The notes under the pieces were generated by a model that was not told where the DNA came from, did no database searches, and saw only the letters and a program-made list of their open reading frames with translations. From positions 1 through 8,946 of the forward strand of contig CADBNP010000266.1 in assembly GCA_902796095.1 (NCBI GenBank): 8,946 nucleotides of DNA. The letters run 5' to 3'. Below, one piece after another: positions 1 to 6,613 of this stretch; within the stretch, counting starts at the first letter, position 1; the number at the start of each line of letters is the position of its first letter. Made by a program: the position numbers and the translations under genes. Origin of the DNA: an uncultured Aeromonadales bacterium (GTDB lineage: Bacteria > Pseudomonadota > Gammaproteobacteria > Enterobacterales > Succinivibrionaceae).

Positions 1-414
1 CTGCCTCTGACATCGGTTAACGAAATATTCCAGTCTGATCTGACTCAGATTAATATAGTTGACGGACAGGCTACGATTGTAATCCGTGAAAAGGCTATAG
101 CTCTGTTTTACCTTCAGGACTGGCTGATCCGCGACAAATCAAAAATTGTGCATCCTAAAAAGGGGCATGTGGTTATTGTTCAGGTTGGTCACCAGCAGGT
201 TGGTTTTGTTGTTGACGGTCTCATTGGTCAGGAGGAGGTTGTAATCAAGCCTCTGGATGAACTTCTTAAAGGAACTCCTGGAATGGCCGGTGCAACAATT
301 ACATCAGATGGCGGAATTGCACTTATTATAGATGTTCCAAATCTGCTTAAGCAGTATGCTCACCGTCAGTATAAGAATATGCCGGGATTATCGGGTGAGC
401 CTGGTAGAATTTGA
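1..414 (+). CDS. cheA: Chemotaxis histidine kinase CheA, C-terminal end (partial)
   Basis: This is the last 137 codons of CheA, open from the first base in frame 1 and cut at the 5' side by the window edge. What remains is the P5 regulatory (CheW-like) domain, which docks CheA to CheW and to receptors at the cell pole. Visible hallmarks are LPLTSVNEIFQ at the left edge, a short beta segment ending in VIREKAIALFYL, and the GFVVDGLIGQEEVVIKPL stretch typical of CheA/CheW folds, followed by GATITSDGGIALIIDVPNLL, which closes the domain. The histidine phosphotransfer, dimerisation and ATPase domains lie outside the window. An internal ATG at 148 is not the gene start, because the homologous fold continues upstream of it. 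cheB follows after 18 bases, as expected in the Pseudomonas-type cluster. Confidence 0.95.
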   Translation: MPLTSVNEIFQSDLTQINIVDGQATIVIREKAIALFYLQDWLIRDKSKIVHPKKGHVVIVQVGHQQVGFVVDGLIGQEEVVIKPLDELLKGTPGMAGATITSDGGIALIIDVPNLLKQYAHRQYKNMPGLSGEPGRI

Positions 415-432
415 TTTCGGAGTTTTTAGAGT

Positions 433-1797
433 ATGCCGATACGGGTTCTTATAGTTGATGATTCAAGTTTTTTTCGTAGACGCATCAGTGAAATAGTGTC
501 TAAAGACTCCGCAATGGAGGTAGTCGGTTTTGCCACCAACGGTAAGGACGCAGTGGACAAGGTGGCGGAACTGAAACCGGATGTGATAACGATGGATGTG
601 GAAATGCCGGTGATGAACGGCATCGATGCAGTCAAGGGTATCATGTCTGCCAATCCCACCCCCATCATCATGTTTTCGTCTCTTACTGAAGAGGGAGCTG
701 CAGCCACCTTCAACGCTCTCGATGCCGGAGCTCTGGACTTTATTACCAAAAATTTTGATGATATTGCCCGCAATCGCGATGAGGCTATGGAAATAATCCG
801 CGGGAAAATCAAAAATATTTCCAGACAGAAATATCAGGCTTCCCGGATAGCAAGAGCAAGATACGGAGTCTCTTCTTTTTCCCCATCCACGTCAGTCGGA
901 TCTTCAGCCGCAGTTTCTGCATCAAGGAGATCGGAGGATCCGCAGCCTGCAAACAGTGTTCTTGGATCCTACAGGCGTACTTCAGATACTATCGCTTCCT
1001 CAAGAACGTCGACGTCATCGGCCCGCAGTTTCGGTACACCCGCTTCCGGCGTGACCGGAAGATCATCTTCTGTTTTGCAGGACAGGGGATACGTCGCGTC
1101 AAGACTCGGACAGAGGTCGTCTTTTCAGACTTCAGCACAGACTGCAGCGATGCATCAGCCCGCCAGAAAGGAGTGCAGTCTTCCAGAACTGAATGCGTCT
1201 ATATACAAGCCGTCAGGAAAAAAATACAGTCTTCTGGCAATTGGCTCGTCCACCGGCGGTCCCGTTGCTCTTCAGGAAGTGCTGACTAATCTTCCGGAGA
1301 ATTTTCCTCTGCCGATTATTATTGTCCAGCACATGCCTTCCACCTTCACTTCATCCTTTGCTGCAAGACTGGACAAGCTGTGCAGGATAACTGTCTGTGA
1401 AGCGAAAAACAATGATGTACTGAAGCCAGGCACTGCCTATCTTGCTCCTGGCGGAATGCAACTCTATGTGGAAACCCGCGGTTTTCAGAAGGTAATCAAG
1501 ATCCGTGAGTCAGAACCGCAGATGTGCTACAGACCTTGCGTTGATATTTCCTTTGAATCTATAAATAAATCATTTGGTGGCAGCGTTCTTGCATTGATCC
1601 TTACCGGTATGGGTGCTGACGGAAAAGAGGGATGCAGGAAACTTAAATCCAGCGGTGCTTCAATATGGGCTCAGAATGAGGAGACCTGTGTGATTTACGG
1701 TATGCCTCAGGCAGTAGTAAATGCGGGTGTTGCTGATTATGTTGTGCCTATTCGTGAGTTTGCCGGATGCATTCAGCGTGAAGTGATGAATACATAG
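433..1797 (+). CDS. cheB: Chemotaxis response regulator / protein-glutamate methylesterase CheB, long-linker form
   Basis: CheB removes methyl groups from (and deamidates) glutamyl residues of chemoreceptors, resetting sensitivity; phosphorylation by CheA activates it. The N-terminal receiver domain (residues about 1-125) shows the acidic pocket D9/D10, the phospho-acceptor D55 in VITMDVEMPVMNG, S82/S83 and K106. The C-terminal methylesterase domain (about 262-450) shows the catalytic triad expected from Salmonella CheB: S273 in AIGSSTGGP, H300 in VQHMP and D396 in TGMGADG. Residues about 134-260 form a Ser/Arg/Thr-rich, low-complexity linker, much longer than usual; at 454 residues the protein is about 100 longer than typical CheB (about 350). 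A GGAG at 419-422 precedes the ATG. The enzyme sits between cheA and motC, as in Pseudomonas. Confidence 0.95.
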   Translation: MPIRVLIVDDSSFFRRRISEIVSKDSAMEVVGFATNGKDAVDKVAELKPDVITMDVEMPVMNGIDAVKGIMSANPTPIIMFSSLTEEGAAATFNALDAGALDFITKNFDDIARNRDEAMEIIRGKIKNISRQKYQASRIARARYGVSSFSPSTSVGSSAAVSASRRSEDPQPANSVLGSYRRTSDTIASSRTSTSSARSFGTPASGVTGRSSSVLQDRGYVASRLGQRSSFQTSAQTAAMHQPARKECSLPELNASIYKPSGKKYSLLAIGSSTGGPVALQEVLTNLPENFPLPIIIVQHMPSTFTSSFAARLDKLCRITVCEAKNNDVLKPGTAYLAPGGMQLYVETRGFQKVIKIRESEPQMCYRPCVDISFESINKSFGGSVLALILTGMGADGKEGCRKLKSSGASIWAQNEETCVIYGMPQAVVNAGVADYVVPIREFAGCIQREVMNT

Positions 1798-1811
1798 ACA
1801 GGTTATAGGGA

Positions 1812-2564
1812 ATGAGTTTACTTGGTTTTCTGATTGCTGTAGTCGCTGTTATTACCGCCAATATAATCGAAGGCGGTAATCCTCTTGCACTTATCGATAT
1901 TCCCGCCTTCTTCATTATTTGTGGTGCCACCCTTGGCGCCATGTTTGTTCAGTTTCCCATGGGTGTGCTTGTCGGAGCCGTCAAGGAACTTAAGTGGATG
2001 GTTGCACCACCGAAGCCTGATTTTTTGGCTCAGCAGGAACTTCTTGAAAATATGGCACAAACTGCAAGACAGCAGGGTCTTCTGGCTCTTGAGAATCAGG
2101 TTGCTACTATTGATGACGAACTTACAAAGCACGGTCTTCAGATGATTGTCGACGGTGTTGACAAGGAGCAGCTGGTGGAACTCCTTGAAAAAGAAGTTGA
2201 GATGAATGAATACGAGCTGGAGCAGAGAGCGAAGGTTTTTGAGGCTGCAGGCGGTTACGCTCCGTGCATGGGTATTGTAGGTGCCGTGCTCGGTCTTATC
2301 CACGCCATGGGTCTTCTGGATCAGCCTGAACTTCTCGGACCCGCCATCGGCGTTGCATTTATCGCTACCATTTACGGTGTAATGTCGGCAAATACGCTGT
2401 TTCTTCCTCTTGGCAACCGCTACAAGGCCTGTAATCATGAACTGCTTAAGTTTCAGACTATGACAATAGAGGGACTTCTTTCCATAGCATCAGGTGAGAA
2501 TACAATGCAGCTGAAACGCCGCCTTGAAGCATATCTTCCAAAGGGCGGAAAGGGTAAAGAATAA
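1812..2564 (+). CDS. motC: Flagellar motor stator subunit MotC (MotA/PomA family)
   Basis: This is the ring-forming inner-membrane stator subunit, which couples ion flow to rotor torque together with the MotD product. Four hydrophobic segments are visible at about residues 2-20, 28-49, 147-167 and 176-199, with a large cytoplasmic loop between the second and third. In that loop R86 and E94 have the same spacing as the torque-related R90/E98 of E. coli MotA. P151 (GYAPCMG) and P199 (FLPLGN) fit the two conserved membrane prolines of the family. The C-terminal LLSIASGEN...LKRRLEAYLP is the usual MotA-family ending. Length (250) is normal. It starts 14 bases after cheB, with an AGGGA just ahead of the ATG, and is followed after 3 bases by motD. 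Position beside motD and inside a che cluster favours MotC over MotA. Ion specificity is not determinable by eye. Confidence 0.93.
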   Translation: MSLLGFLIAVVAVITANIIEGGNPLALIDIPAFFIICGATLGAMFVQFPMGVLVGAVKELKWMVAPPKPDFLAQQELLENMAQTARQQGLLALENQVATIDDELTKHGLQMIVDGVDKEQLVELLEKEVEMNEYELEQRAKVFEAAGGYAPCMGIVGAVLGLIHAMGLLDQPELLGPAIGVAFIATIYGVMSANTLFLPLGNRYKACNHELLKFQTMTIEGLLSIASGENTMQLKRRLEAYLPKGGKGKE

Positions 2565-2567
2565 CTC

Positions 2568-3641
2568 ATGGCCAAGAAACCCAAGATCCCAGAACATGAA
2601 AACCATGAACGGTGGATGGTTTCCTACGCCGATCTGCTCACTTTGCTTTTCGCCCTTTTTGTAATTTTATATGGCTTTGCCATGTCAAATCAGACCGAAG
2701 TAAAAAGCGTTATCCAGGGTCTGATCCAGAGTTTCTCCGAGATGGGTTTTGTAACGGCAAGACCGGGCTCCTCCGTTCTTGTTGGCAACATGGGCGTTGA
2801 CGGCTCGAATTCCAGTGCCAACCTGAGTTCCTCACCAACCAAGGATGTGCCTATCGTTTCCGCACCGGTAGAGGGCGGCGGCGGCGTTCTTGATTTCGGT
2901 GCCAGTACCAATTTTAATACAACCAACAGTCCTGACGCCGCCAGCGGCGACAACGAGAACCAGAATGCAGCCAACGGTCTGTCGTCGGATTCCCGAAGCG
3001 AATCTGAAATTCTGGCTCAGGATTTGAGCGAAGCTGTTACCGGTGCGCCGCTGGATTCCATTCAGCAGGAAATAGAGCAGGGTCTGCAGGAACTGATACA
3101 GGAAAAAATCATAACCATTACAAGACATGAGTCGTGGCTGACCATCGATATGGACTCAGCTCTCCTTTTTCCGCAGGGAAGCGCAACAATTCTCAACCGT
3201 CTCAAGCCTGTGCTGGATCGTATTGCTTCGATTCTTGGGACAGTAAACAATTATATACATATTCGCGGTTATACGGATGATCGCAATATTGCCGATGAAC
3301 TGTATCATTCCAACTGGGAACTTTCGGCGGCAAGGGCCATTTCTGTTCTTAATTACTTTGAGGACAGGAGCATAGATCCGCGGCGCATGGCAATCGAGGC
3401 CTACGGCAAGTATTCTCCTTTTGCTTCAAACTCCACACGGCGGGGGAGAGAGCAGAACCGCAAGGTTGTGGTGGCCATATCCAAATATGCCTTTACTCCG
3501 AGAAAACTGCCGGTGATTGATGATGTTGACACGGGATCGTCCGAAAGTGATAATTCACAGCAACCTGAGGTAAGGCCTGATGATTTTGAAATTATCAGAC
3601 TGCCTGACGGCAGAATGCAGCTTAAAAAACGGGAGCGGTAA
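2568..3641 (+). CDS. motD: Flagellar motor stator subunit MotD (MotB/PomB family, OmpA-like C terminus)
   Basis: This is the peptidoglycan-anchoring, ion-conducting partner of MotC. The short cytoplasmic N terminus is followed by one membrane helix (about residues 18-40, SYADLLTLLFALFVILYGF) that carries the essential ion-binding aspartate, D22. Residues about 60-150 form a Ser/Asn/Gly/Asp-rich periplasmic linker with a four-glycine run at 103-106. The OmpA/MotB peptidoglycan-binding domain spans about 190-306, with GYTDD (234-238), NWELSAARA (249-257) and the closing REQNRKVVV. About 50 further residues (307-357) form a charged tail beyond the domain. Length is 357, longer than compact MotB-type proteins, mainly from the linker and tail. 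The start follows the motC stop by 3 bases and the stop codon abuts the next ATG, so translation is probably coupled. Confidence 0.93.
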   Translation: MAKKPKIPEHENHERWMVSYADLLTLLFALFVILYGFAMSNQTEVKSVIQGLIQSFSEMGFVTARPGSSVLVGNMGVDGSNSSANLSSSPTKDVPIVSAPVEGGGGVLDFGASTNFNTTNSPDAASGDNENQNAANGLSSDSRSESEILAQDLSEAVTGAPLDSIQQEIEQGLQELIQEKIITITRHESWLTIDMDSALLFPQGSATILNRLKPVLDRIASILGTVNNYIHIRGYTDDRNIADELYHSNWELSAARAISVLNYFEDRSIDPRRMAIEAYGKYSPFASNSTRRGREQNRKVVVAISKYAFTPRKLPVIDDVDTGSSESDNSQQPEVRPDDFEIIRLPDGRMQLKKRER

Positions 3642-4421
3642 ATGTTTGTGTGGACTGTGGCCAATCAGAAGGGTGGCGTGGGAAAAACTACGACATGCGT
3701 CGGACTGGCGGGGTGGATGAGTCTGCTGGGGATGAAGGTGCTTCTCATCGACACTGATCCTCATGCATCTCTTACCAACTATTTTGATTATGATTCCGAT
3801 GCACAGGAGCACACTCTTTTTGATGTTTTTCTGAATCCGGAGATGTCCAGAGAGGAGCTTCTGAGATCTGCTCTCAGTACAAAGTATCAGAATATAAATA
3901 TCATTCCGGGATCAATAGCTCTTTCAACTCTTGATCGCGCATTGGGCAGCAGAGACGGAGTAGGTCATATCCTCGGAAATGCGCTGAAGAGACTTGCCGA
4001 TGATTTTGATGCCGTGCTTATTGACTGTCCTCCGGTTCTCGGTGTGCTGATGGTTAATGCCCTGGCTGCCAGTTCAAGAATAGTTGTTCCTACTCAGACC
4101 GAGTTTCTTGCACTTAAAGGACTTGAGCGTATGATGAAGACATTTGAAATTCTTCACAGTACGGTAGAGGAGCCTTTTAACTATATCATTGTGCCTACCA
4201 TGTATGATAAAAGAACCAACGCTTCAGTTCTCAGCCTGCAGACAATTCGGCAGCAGTACGGTGACAAGGTCTGGAAATACTATATTCCGATCGATACAAA
4301 ATTCAGAGATTCCAGTTCTCAGCATGTACCGCCGGCCCTTCTTATTCCCGATTCCAGGGGCAGCAGGGCGTACAGGTTTCTTTTGGATTATCTTCTTGAA
4401 TCAGAGGGCATCAGTTTATGA
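3642..4421 (+). CDS. parC: ParA-family ATPase ParC (polar placement of chemotaxis arrays)
   Basis: This is a deviant-Walker P-loop ATPase of the ParA/MinD family. The Walker A box KGGVGKTT lies at residues 10-17, with the signature lysine K10 and the phosphate-binding K15; Walker A' is LLIDTDPHAS (D37, D39); Walker B is VLIDCPP (D128). In Vibrio and Pseudomonas the homologue in this exact gene position directs chemotaxis arrays to the flagellated pole together with ParP, so that function is inferred from family plus context rather than seen. Length 259 is typical and there is no N-terminal DNA-binding extension, which argues against a chromosome or plasmid ParA. The ATG abuts the motD stop and GGGAG sits a few bases ahead. 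The stop overlaps the parP start as ATGA. Confidence 0.92.
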   Translation: MFVWTVANQKGGVGKTTTCVGLAGWMSLLGMKVLLIDTDPHASLTNYFDYDSDAQEHTLFDVFLNPEMSREELLRSALSTKYQNINIIPGSIALSTLDRALGSRDGVGHILGNALKRLADDFDAVLIDCPPVLGVLMVNALAASSRIVVPTQTEFLALKGLERMMKTFEILHSTVEEPFNYIIVPTMYDKRTNASVLSLQTIRQQYGDKVWKYYIPIDTKFRDSSSQHVPPALLIPDSRGSRAYRFLLDYLLESEGISL

Positions 4422-5269
4422 CACGAAAGAATCAGTTTGATGCAATGGCTGATTATTTCAGATCCATGCTGACACCGGCTGGAACCGTCAAACCGTCTTC
4501 TGACGGGTCTGAAATTCAAAGTCAGCAGCATTCTTCACAGAAGGATGAACGTGTCGAGACAAGACCGGTACTTGAGAAAGAGCCGTCTGAACTTTCCCGT
4601 GTTGCCAGACTTATCGAACAGGTTACACCTGAAGTTGAAACACAGACACTGACGAAGACAGAAACGCAGGTTTTAACCGAACCTGAAACAGCAACGGCAG
4701 TTGCTGAAGAAACTGAGGTTAAAACCGATACTGTTGTCGCTGAAACTGTAAAAACAGAAACAGATACTCAGAGCCGGAGCAAGGAATCCGTTCTGCCTGA
4801 TGACGGTGTCTGGCACAATATTGATGTGCCGGATGAATTCCAGGCTCTGTTTTTTGTGGTTCACGGTGTGACTTTTGCTGTTCCTCTGATCAATCTTGGC
4901 AATATAGCCAATATGGACAAGATTACTTCAATTTTCGGCAAGCCTGACTGGTTCATGGGAATGATGAATTTCAGAGACGACAAGTATAATGTTGTGGATT
5001 TTGTCAGGTGGGCCATGCCTAATGTAGTTGAGTATGAGAAGGATTTTACTTATGTTATCCAGATGGAGAACAGCAAGTGGGCCATTACCTGCAATGAACT
5101 AATTGGTACGGAAAATCTGCATAAATCCCAGATCCAGTGGCGCTCAACAGCAGGAAAACGTCCGTGGCTTTCCGGACTGGTCAAGGATAAGATGTGCGCT
5201 CTGATCCATGTTAATGAACTGATAAAACTGTTCAACCAGGGGATCAATATCGAGGGTGACAAATCCTGA
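4418..5269 (+). CDS. parP: CheW-domain protein ParP (partner of ParC)
   Basis: This 283-residue protein has a short N-terminal motif (DYFRSML at 12-18), a second small conserved-looking patch (RVARLIEQV, 61-69), then a Thr/Glu/Val-rich low-complexity stretch (about 70-120) and a C-terminal CheW-like domain (about 140-275). In that domain FFVVHGVTFAVPL and MGMMNFRDDKYNVVDF align with the CheW fold, the latter at the place where CheW has its NLRG loop. Known ParP proteins connect ParC to CheA and receptors and stabilise polar arrays through this domain; assignment here rests on domain layout plus position between parC and cheW. The start overlaps the parC stop (ATGA), so coupled translation is likely. 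The acidic low-complexity linker probably acts as a flexible tether. It could also be called simply a CheW-domain protein. Confidence 0.85.
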   Translation: MTRKNQFDAMADYFRSMLTPAGTVKPSSDGSEIQSQQHSSQKDERVETRPVLEKEPSELSRVARLIEQVTPEVETQTLTKTETQVLTEPETATAVAEETEVKTDTVVAETVKTETDTQSRSKESVLPDDGVWHNIDVPDEFQALFFVVHGVTFAVPLINLGNIANMDKITSIFGKPDWFMGMMNFRDDKYNVVDFVRWAMPNVVEYEKDFTYVIQMENSKWAITCNELIGTENLHKSQIQWRSTAGKRPWLSGLVKDKMCALIHVNELIKLFNQGINIEGDKS

Positions 5270-5285
5270 GGATCTGAGTATATAG

Positions 5286-5301
5286 AATTCTGAACAGAAT
5301 T
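5286..5301. repeat. Perfect inverted repeat AATTCTG-aa-CAGAATT
   Basis: Seven-base arms are separated by two bases, just downstream of the parP stop. The two-base spacer is too short for a good RNA hairpin with all seven pairs, so a dimeric protein binding site is as likely as an RNA structure. No known regulator is recognised. It is not a classical LexA box, since the CTG/CAG spacing is wrong. Confidence 0.45.
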
Positions 5302-5317
5302 GCGGAACATGATGTAT

Positions 5318-5334
5318 CCGGTACGGAATACCGG
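5318..5334. repeat. Inverted repeat CCGGTA-cggaa-TACCGG (hairpin)
   Basis: A six-base-pair, GC-rich stem with a five-base loop. Further short pairings follow immediately (GCAC/GTGC around CCG at 5334-5344). No T-tract follows, so a Rho-independent terminator is unlikely. It could protect or punctuate the mRNA between parP and cheW. Confidence 0.45.
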
Positions 5335-5381
5335 CACCCGGTGCAATAAATTATGAATAAAGGAGATCACAAAAAATTGTT

Positions 5382-5402
5382 TGCTGAATATCCTTTTCAG
5401 CA
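5382..5402. repeat. Inverted repeat TGCTGAA-tatcctt-TTCAGCA (hairpin)
   Basis: A seven-base-pair stem with a seven-base loop, perfect in both arms, lying about 70 bases ahead of the cheW start. It is followed by an AT-rich stretch but not by a T-run. It is a candidate leader structure or operator for cheW. Confidence 0.45.
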
Positions 5403-5460
5403 TGTTTAATATATGATACTTAAATGTGCCGGACAGGCTCATTTTTACAGTTTATTTTTT

Positions 5461-5466
5461 GAGGAG
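5461..5466 (+). promoter_or_regulatory. Ribosome binding site that fixes the cheW start
   Basis: GAGGAG ends seven bases ahead of the GTG at 5474. An in-frame ATG farther upstream (5426) has no comparable site and would add 16 residues (MPDRLIFTVY...) that do not look like CheW, so the GTG is preferred. Confidence 0.75.
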
Positions 5467-5473
5467 ACGGGTT

Positions 5474-5968
5474 GTGAGCGGAAGTCAGAATATTGCCGGA
5501 TCAGTAAGTGATAACGATGTTTTTCAATGGGTTACCTTTCAACTTGACAGTGAAACCTACGGTGTCAATGTAAAGCAGGTTCGGGAGGTTCTTCGTTATA
5601 CTGATATAGCACCGGTTCCGGGTTCACCTGAATATGTGCTGGGTATTATCAATCTGCGCGGTAATGTTGTTACCATTATTGATACCAGACTTCGCTTCGG
5701 GCTGCCGTCAGCAGGTGTTACTGACAATTCACGTATTGTGATTATTGAGGCGGAGACACAGGTAATAGGTATTCTTGTTGACAGCGTCGCTGAAGTTGTT
5801 TATCTCAAATCCTCGGAGATTGACGTTGCACCGAGTGTCGGTACTGATGAAAGCGCCAAATTCATTCAGGGTGTTTGCAATCGCAATCAGGATCTTCTTA
5901 TTCTTGTAGATCTTAACAAGTTGCTTACTGACGAGGAGTGGACTGAAATAAGTCAGTTGCAGCAGTAA
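5474..5968 (+). CDS. cheW: Chemotaxis coupling protein CheW
   Basis: CheW is the cytoplasmic adaptor that links chemoreceptor tips to CheA in the signalling array. The 164-residue product (from GTG) consists of one CheW domain: the first beta strand WVTFQLDSETYGVNVKQV (19-36), REVLRYTDIAPVPGSPEYVLGIINLRG (37-63) with the hallmark NLRG loop containing R62, then VVTIIDTRLRFG and ILVDSVAEV. Homologous sequence begins around residue 17. The GTG start is chosen for its well-spaced GAGGAG and for giving a normal CheW length (about 160 residues). An upstream in-frame ATG at 5426 would give 180 residues with an unlikely N terminus. The stop overlaps the next start as TAATG. Because a structured 200-base spacer precedes it, cheW may have its own expression control. 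Confidence 0.95.
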   Translation: MSGSQNIAGSVSDNDVFQWVTFQLDSETYGVNVKQVREVLRYTDIAPVPGSPEYVLGIINLRGNVVTIIDTRLRFGLPSAGVTDNSRIVIIEAETQVIGILVDSVAEVVYLKSSEIDVAPSVGTDESAKFIQGVCNRNQDLLILVDLNKLLTDEEWTEISQLQQ

Positions 5969-6438
5969 TGAACACTGATATTTACGTTTATGTTCTTATA
6001 GGGGTCGCCACCATGGTGGTGATCCTCTTTGTTTGGTTGCTTTATCAGAATTTTTACATACGCAGCATGAAGCAGGCGTATTCTGATCTTGCTGAAAATA
6101 TGAACGGAGTTGCCGACATCCTGAGTAAATTCAAGGGAGAGGCGAGACGCTGGGATTATATCAGCAAGGCTGTAACAGATGCTGGAACTGCACAGAGTTC
6201 TATTCAGCAGCTTATCGGTGATCTCCAGTCAAGATGTGAATATCTGGAATCCAAGGTTTCCGAGCTTGAGCAGAAGTATGAGGAAATTCAGTATCAGGAT
6301 CCGGAAGGCAAAATGTACAATCGCGCGGTCAAGATGGTCAAGGCCGGATCATCAATTCGGGAAATAATGGAAGAGTGCGAAATTCCGGAGGCTGAAGCAA
6401 AACTTCTGATTTCAATTCATGGAGGCAGACTTAAATAA
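5968..6438 (+). CDS. Membrane-anchored DUF2802 coiled-coil protein
   Basis: The 156-residue product has one N-terminal membrane helix (about residues 5-27, YVYVLIGVATMVVILFVWLLY), a central helical, probably coiled-coil region (about 33-110, with SKVSELEQKYEEIQ near its end), and a C-terminal DUF2802-type segment (about 115-153, RAVKMVKAGSSIREIMEEC...ISIHGG). That last part resembles a small helix-turn-helix-like repeat in pattern; whether it binds anything is unknown. The same kind of gene closes the chemotaxis cluster in Pseudomonas and Vibrio, directly after cheW, so a role in motility or polar array function is inferred from conserved context only. It overlaps the cheW stop by one base (TAATG), has no independent ribosome binding site in the gap, and is the last gene of the operon. 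Confidence 0.8.
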   Translation: MNTDIYVYVLIGVATMVVILFVWLLYQNFYIRSMKQAYSDLAENMNGVADILSKFKGEARRWDYISKAVTDAGTAQSSIQQLIGDLQSRCEYLESKVSELEQKYEEIQYQDPEGKMYNRAVKMVKAGSSIREIMEECEIPEAEAKLLISIHGGRLK

Positions 6439-6517
6439 ATGATTTCTGTCATGATCTGAACAGCAGACGGCAGCTCAATCCGGCAGAAATCCTTACGGCG
6501 GGAGGTTCTGAAACTGA

Positions 6518-6558
6518 ATTTCCGAGTCTGCTCACAGTCACCTGACTGTTGCGGAAAT
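6518..6558. repeat. Nested hairpin in the convergent intergenic region
   Basis: A perfect ACAGTCA-cc-TGACTGT palindrome (6534-6549) is enclosed by a second pair of arms, ATTTCCG (6518-6524) and CGGAAAT (6552-6558), with an asymmetric interior loop. It can fold on either strand. It lies between the last motility gene and the reverse transcriptase gene, whose 3' ends face each other. It may be part of a 3' untranslated region for either transcript. Confidence 0.5.
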
Positions 6559-6569
6559 CTGCGGATACA

Positions 6570-6605
6570 GAAGGAGCCTTGAACTCCTTCATTTAGTATT
6601 TTGTC
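6570..6605 (+). terminator. Probable Rho-independent terminator of the chemotaxis operon
   Basis: GAAGGAG (6570-6576) pairs with CTCCTTC (6584-6590) around a seven-base loop and is followed by a T-rich stretch (ATTTAGTATTTTGT). The T-tract is interrupted, so the terminator is only moderately strong on paper. Read from the other strand, the same stem lacks a downstream T-run but has an A/T-rich start, so weak bidirectional action is possible. Confidence 0.6.
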
Positions 6606-6613
6606 CCCTGTCT

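Larger units (their letters stand above)
5270..5473. other. Spacer between parP and cheW with three inverted repeats
   Basis: This is the only sizeable gap in an otherwise abutting operon. It holds three perfect inverted repeats: 7-base arms around 2 bases at 5286-5301 (AATTCTG/CAGAATT), 6-base arms around 5 bases at 5318-5334 (CCGGTA/TACCGG), and 7-base arms around 7 bases at 5382-5402 (TGCTGAA/TTCAGCA). None is followed by a T-tract, so they are not obvious terminators. An 18-codon frame (ATG at 5353, stop at 5407-5409) has no good ribosome binding site of its own; the AAAGGAG at 5359-5365 lies inside it. A TAATATATGAT stretch near 5407-5417 is -10-like but has no matching -35 at the right distance. 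An internal promoter, RNA-processing site or decayed insertion are all possible. Confidence 0.5.

Noticed and set aside
1818..2438. Long minus-strand open frame across motC
   Set aside because: It lies wholly antisense to a clearly recognised MotA-family gene and its translation shows no recognisable family features.
3642..4421. Plasmid or chromosome partition ParA, implying a mobile replicon
   Set aside because: It is embedded in the motility operon with ParP next to it, there is no ParB or parS-like array, and the length is that of the chemotaxis ParC type.
5286..5301. LexA/SOS box
   Set aside because: The palindrome has CTG and CAG only two bases apart, not the ten-base spacing of a gammaproteobacterial LexA site.
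5426..5473. Upstream ATG start for cheW
   Set aside because: It would add 16 residues unlike CheW and has no ribosome binding site, while the GTG at 5474 has GAGGAG at good distance.
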